Origin: Mycobacterium sp. ENV421
GTDB taxonomy: Bacteria; Actinomycetota; Actinomycetes; Mycobacteriales; Mycobacteriaceae
NCBI RefSeq assembly: GCF_002887815.1
Contig: NZ_PDHO01000024.1
Coordinates: 1 to 64,000, forward strand
Direction of reading: 5' to 3'
Length of the DNA stretch: 64,000 nt
Shown: one piece after another, positions 60,593 through 64,000 of the stretch
Position numbering within the stretch: position 1 is the stretch's first letter
Layout of the letters: each line of letters starts with the position of its first letter
The notes under the pieces: model-generated
Seen by the model: only the letters and a program-made list of their open reading frames with translations
What the model was told of the DNA's origin: nothing
Database searches by the model: none
Made by a program: the position numbers and the translations under genes

Positions 60593-61570
60593 ATGGCACG
60601 CTATCTAGGGGTCGACGGCGGCGGTTCGAAGACCGCGCTGGCGCTCGTCGACGACACCGGCCACATCATCGCCCGCGCAACGGCTCCGACGTCCTACTAC
60701 TTCAACGACGGCTTCGACATCGTCGAAAAGTCGCTCGCGCAGGGCGTTACCGACATCTGCGCCCATGCGGGCATCACGCCCGCCGACATCGACGCCGCCT
60801 TCTTCGGTCTTCCCGGCTACGGCGAGGCGAGCGGCGACATCGAAGCTCTCGACGCGGTACCCGCCGGCGTGCTGGGGCATGACCGCTACAGCTGCGACAA
60901 CGACATGGTTTGCGGCTGGGCCGGTTCACTGGCCGGCGCAGACGGGATCAACGTTATCAGCGGCACGGGGTCGATGACCTACGGCGAACGTGAGGGCATC
61001 GGCCACCGCGTCGGCGGCTGGGGGGAACTCTTCGGCGACGAAGGGTCAGCGTATTGGATTGCCGCACAAGGGCTCAACGCTTTTTCCCGGATGAGTGACG
61101 GCAGGCTGCCGAAGGCCCCATTGCATGGTCTGATGAAGAAGCGGCTGGACGTCAGCGGTGATCTCGACGTCGTCAGTCTGGTCATCGACACGTGGAAAGG
61201 CAACCGCAGCAAGATCGCCGCCCTGGCGACGACGGTCTGCGAGGCCGCCGAGGCAGGTGACGAGCCGTCTGCCCGCATCCTGTCGGCGGCGGTCGCCGAG
61301 CTGGTCGCCCTGATCGAAACGACCCGAACGCTGATCGGATTCACCGATGCCGACATCGTGCCGGTGTCCTATTCGGGCGGGATGTTCTCCAACGACGGCT
61401 TCCTGAACCAGTTCATCGCCGCAGTGCAGGACTCTGCGGCCACGTACGACCTGCAGACTCCCCGGCTCGACCCGGCAGTGGGCGGTGCGCTCTACGCCGC
61501 CAAGCGCAGCGGCCATCCGCTGAGTCCGTCTGCCGTACAACATCTTTCCGACCACAACCCGACAAGGTGA
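60593..61570 (+). CDS. BadF/NagK-type sugar kinase
   Basis: This 325-residue ASKHA ATPase has the phosphate-1 motif GVDGGGSKTALAL, VISGTGSMTYG (phosphate-2) and GGWGELFGDEGSAYW. Together these match N-acetylglucosamine kinase-like members of the BadF family. In this cluster it probably phosphorylates an amino sugar (GlcNAc, GalNAc or galactosamine) taken up by the ABC system that begins at the right edge. Confidence 0.88.
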   Translation: MARYLGVDGGGSKTALALVDDTGHIIARATAPTSYYFNDGFDIVEKSLAQGVTDICAHAGITPADIDAAFFGLPGYGEASGDIEALDAVPAGVLGHDRYSCDNDMVCGWAGSLAGADGINVISGTGSMTYGEREGIGHRVGGWGELFGDEGSAYWIAAQGLNAFSRMSDGRLPKAPLHGLMKKRLDVSGDLDVVSLVIDTWKGNRSKIAALATTVCEAAEAGDEPSARILSAAVAELVALIETTRTLIGFTDADIVPVSYSGGMFSNDGFLNQFIAAVQDSAATYDLQTPRLDPAVGGALYAAKRSGHPLSPSAVQHLSDHNPTR

Positions 61571-61577
61571 CGTCACC

Positions 61578-62495
61578 ATGACCATGACCACCGCACCACG
61601 GACCCGCGGCTGGATCTTCTACGCCGCCCTGCTCATCCTGTTCTGGGGCGTGTGGGGCGCATTCTCGGCCCTGCCGTCGTCGAAGTACGGCTATCCCGAC
61701 GAGATGATCTACAGCATCTGGGCGCTGACGATGATCATCCCGGCAGCCGTCGCACTCCGCGGACAGAAGTGGGATCGCCGCCCGGCCGCGACGATCTACG
61801 GCCTGCTGATCGGCCTGACCGGTGCCGGAGGCCAGCTGATCCTGTTCCAGGCGCTGACGATGGGCCCCGCCTATCTGATCTTCCCGATCGTGTCGATCTC
61901 GCCGGCCATCACGGTGATCATGGCGATGGTGCTTCTGCGCGAACGCATCCCACCGCTGGCCGTCGTGGGTCTGATCTTCGCACTCGCCGCGATCGTGCTG
62001 TTCACGGTCACCGGCGGCGACTCCGAAGGCTCGTCCGGCCCGTGGCTGTTGCTGTCGATCCTGATCTGCGTGGCGTGGGGTGTGCAGGCGTACTTCATGC
62101 GCAAGTCCGCGACCGTCGGGATCAACGAAGCCACCACGTTCGGGTGGATGACGATCAGCGGCCTGATTCTCATTCCCGTGGCGCTGATCTCGCTCGGCGG
62201 CATACCCACCGACTTCCCCTGGCAAGCACCCGCATTGACAGCCGGGACCCAGGTGCTGAACGCGATCGGCGCGCTGTTCCTCGTGATGGCGCTCGCCCGC
62301 GGCAAGGCGTCGATCGTGGCGCCGACGACGAACGCGCTCGCACCCGCGCTCACCGTGATCATCTCGCTGATCGCCTACCAGACCCTGCCGACGCCGTATG
62401 GGGCGATCGGTATCGTGCTGGCCCTCGTCGGCTCGACGCTGATGGTGTACGCCGACGAGAAACGCGGCGAGTCTCCCACCGAGGCGGTGCGATGA
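61578..62495 (+). CDS. EamA-family transporter
   Basis: This 305-residue protein has ten membrane helices and two EamA-like halves, with LSPAITVIMAMVLLRE-type and APALTVIISLIAY segments. The N-terminal FWGVWGAFSALPSS helix is typical of DMT permeases found in sugar operons. An ATG at 61584 is also possible. It overlaps the GH4 gene by 4 bp. It may carry a sugar or a by-product. Confidence 0.85.
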   Translation: MTMTTAPRTRGWIFYAALLILFWGVWGAFSALPSSKYGYPDEMIYSIWALTMIIPAAVALRGQKWDRRPAATIYGLLIGLTGAGGQLILFQALTMGPAYLIFPIVSISPAITVIMAMVLLRERIPPLAVVGLIFALAAIVLFTVTGGDSEGSSGPWLLLSILICVAWGVQAYFMRKSATVGINEATTFGWMTISGLILIPVALISLGGIPTDFPWQAPALTAGTQVLNAIGALFLVMALARGKASIVAPTTNALAPALTVIISLIAYQTLPTPYGAIGIVLALVGSTLMVYADEKRGESPTEAVR

Positions 62496-63814
62496 AACCC
62501 ACCGTCGTCATCATCGGCGCGGGCAGCGTCGAATTCACCCGCGAGCTGCTTGGCGACATCCTGTCGTTCGCCGAGCTGGGCTCGACGCGGGTGGTGTTGC
62601 ACGACATCGACGCACAGCGGCTCGAGACGGCGCAGGCGATCGCCCGCGCGACCGCGCTGGCCGCCGGCGCCGAGCCCGAGATCGTGGCCACCCTGGATCG
62701 CCGTCGGGCGCTCGACGGCGCGGACTACGTCATCAACGTCATCCAGGTCGGGATGCACGATGCCACGGTGCGGGACTTCGAGATCCCCGCGCGCTACGGG
62801 CTGAAGCAGACCATCGGTGACACCATCGGCGTCGGCGGCATCTTTCGCGGCCTGCGCACCTTCCCGGTGCTCGCCGATATCGCGCGTGACATGGCGCAGG
62901 TGTGCCCCGACGCCTGGTTGTTGAACTACACCAACCCGATGGCGATGAACATCTCGTTCCTGCACGCGGTCGCACCGAAGCTGAAAGTGCTTGGGCTGTG
63001 CCATTCCGTGTACTGGACGATGGTCGGGCTGTGTGAACTCATCGACGTGCCCTACGACGAGGTGGCGTACTGGTCGGCGGGAGTGAACCACCAGGCCTGG
63101 GTGCTGCGGTGGGAACGCGGCGGCCAGAACCTCTATCCCCTGCTGGATGAACGGATCGCAAGCGACCCGGAGTTGCGCAGACGAGTCCGGGTCGACATGT
63201 ACCGGCGGCTGGGCTACTACCCCACCGAGACGAGCGAGCACAGCAGCGAATACGTCGGCTGGTACCTGCACGATGACGCCGAGATCGAACGATTGCGCAT
63301 CAACGTCGGCGAGTACGTGGCGATCAGTGCGGCCAACCTCGCCGAATATGCCCGGGTGCGAGCCGAATTGGCCGACTCCCCGACATTGCCCATCGACACC
63401 GGCTCCACGGAGTACGCACCGCAGGTGATCCATTCCCTGGAAACCGGAACGCCGCGGGTCATCTCCGCCAACGTCATCAACGACGGATTGATCACCAACC
63501 TGCCCGACGGACTGGCGGTCGAGGTGCCGACGCTGCTGGACGCCCTCGGGGCGCATCCGATGAAGGTGGGTGACCTCCCGCCACAGTGCGCGGCGCTCAA
63601 CCGGAGTTTCCTCGGGCCCGTCGACCTCACGGTGCGCGCGGCCGTCGACGGCGACCCGCGGCTGGTGCGCGCCGCGGCGATGGTCGATCCGAACACCGCC
63701 GCGACGCTGACCGTCGATCAGATCTGGGCGCTATGCGACGAGTTGACCGCCGCGCACGGTGACCTGCTGCCCCCGCCGCTACGTTCCCAATCCACCCGAG
63801 ATCTCGCCAACTAA
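62492..63814 (+). CDS. GH4-family glycosidase (alpha-galactosidase-like)
   Basis: This 440-residue NAD-dependent glycosidase has IIGAGSVEFTREL for NAD binding, NPMAMN, and the Mn-ligand residues Cys170 (GLCHS) and His200 (GVNHQAW). The CHS rather than CN signature and overall length favour MelA-type alpha-galactosidases or related GH4 enzymes on unphosphorylated substrates. It would release the sugar inside the cell after ABC uptake. Confidence 0.88.
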   Translation: MKPTVVIIGAGSVEFTRELLGDILSFAELGSTRVVLHDIDAQRLETAQAIARATALAAGAEPEIVATLDRRRALDGADYVINVIQVGMHDATVRDFEIPARYGLKQTIGDTIGVGGIFRGLRTFPVLADIARDMAQVCPDAWLLNYTNPMAMNISFLHAVAPKLKVLGLCHSVYWTMVGLCELIDVPYDEVAYWSAGVNHQAWVLRWERGGQNLYPLLDERIASDPELRRRVRVDMYRRLGYYPTETSEHSSEYVGWYLHDDAEIERLRINVGEYVAISAANLAEYARVRAELADSPTLPIDTGSTEYAPQVIHSLETGTPRVISANVINDGLITNLPDGLAVEVPTLLDALGAHPMKVGDLPPQCAALNRSFLGPVDLTVRAAVDGDPRLVRAAAMVDPNTAATLTVDQIWALCDELTAAHGDLLPPPLRSQSTRDLAN

Positions 63815-63825
63815 GGAGTGTCACC

Positions 63826-64000
63826 GTGATTCGACGTAGGTTGTGCATCGCATTGGTCGCCGTCCTCGCCGTCGTTCTCGCCGGGTGCGGTGGCGGAGGC
63901 GGCTCGTCGGGCCCCACCGAGATCGCGGTGTGGCACGGTTATCAGGACACCGAGGGCGAGGTGTTCAAGAGCCTGGTCGACCAGTACAACAAGGAACACC
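63826..64000 (+). CDS. ABC sugar-binding lipoprotein, partial
   Basis: The visible 58 residues form a lipoprotein signal with a VLAGC lipobox (Cys20) followed by a Gly/Ser linker and EIAVWHGYQDTEGEVFKSLVDQYNKEH (given for positions 32-58 in parts: EIAVWHGYQD, FKSLVDQYN). This is the start of an extracellular solute-binding domain family 1. The GTG start follows AAGGAG. The gene runs off the window; permease and ATPase genes are expected beyond it. Confidence 0.88.
   Translation, partial: MIRRRLCIALVAVLAVVLAGCGGGGGSSGPTEIAVWHGYQDTEGEVFKSLVDQYNKEH

Overview
The window is high-GC actinobacterial DNA, most likely from a fast-growing Mycobacterium (Mycolicibacterium-type). This inference rests on GTG starts and 1-14 bp gene overlaps, mycofactocin-type short-chain dehydrogenases (SDRs), KshA/KstD/HsaA/HsaC-like steroid enzymes, and a cyclase plus cyclic-nucleotide-binding MscS gene pair that resembles (from memory, unchecked) the M. 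tuberculosis Rv2435c-Rv2434c pair. No rRNA, tRNA or CRISPR was seen.

Region 1 (1-10.6 kb) is mixed. A 3'-truncated tyrosine recombinase lies at the left edge, followed by about 0.9 kb of non-coding DNA with several palindromes. Next come a secreted protein with 34-residue tandem repeats, a TetR regulator, and a divergent membrane operon carrying orphan cytochrome-oxidase subunit III and IV-like genes. A tightly overlapped leftward set (rhodanese, small membrane protein, K+ channel, thiolase-like aldolase, DUF35 Zn-ribbon) follows.

Region 2 (10.6-23.3 kb) is general metabolism: P1 peptidase, acyl-CoA thioesterase, MFS and EamA transporters, MarR regulator, sulfotransferase, DUF1214-type protein, LhgO-type oxidase, an MscS channel with a cyclic-nucleotide domain, and a receptor whose class III cyclase domain has lost key residues.

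Region 3 (23.3-56.3 kb) is a large catabolic island for a steroid or steroid-like polycycle. It has a duplicated cassette: Baeyer-Villiger monooxygenase (BVMO) divergent from HsaA-like hydroxylase, extradiol dioxygenase and 3-ketosteroid delta4-(5alpha)-dehydrogenase-like flavoprotein. It also holds two KshA-like Rieske oxygenases, one KstD-like delta1-dehydrogenase, an HsaD-like C-C hydrolase, a stand-alone ferredoxin, a third BVMO, two HSL-family esterases, FadD/FadE/enoyl-CoA hydratase, several SDRs (one frameshifted), SnoaL/Dabb small proteins, and IclR and PadR regulators. The inferred logic is A-ring desaturation (delta4, then delta1) with 9-alpha-hydroxylation to open ring B, aromatic hydroxylation, meta-cleavage and hydrolysis, plus BVMO/esterase ring opening and beta-oxidation. 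A full KshB-type reductase, an HsaB flavin reductase and HsaEFG are not in the window.

Region 4 (56.4-64.0 kb) is an amino-sugar/galactoside cluster: GatY/KbaY-like aldolase, DeoR regulator with a palindromic operator, GatZ/KbaZ-like subunit, AgaS-like SIS protein, BadF/NagK-type sugar kinase, EamA transporter, GH4 glycosidase, and the start of an ABC sugar-binding lipoprotein cut by the window end.
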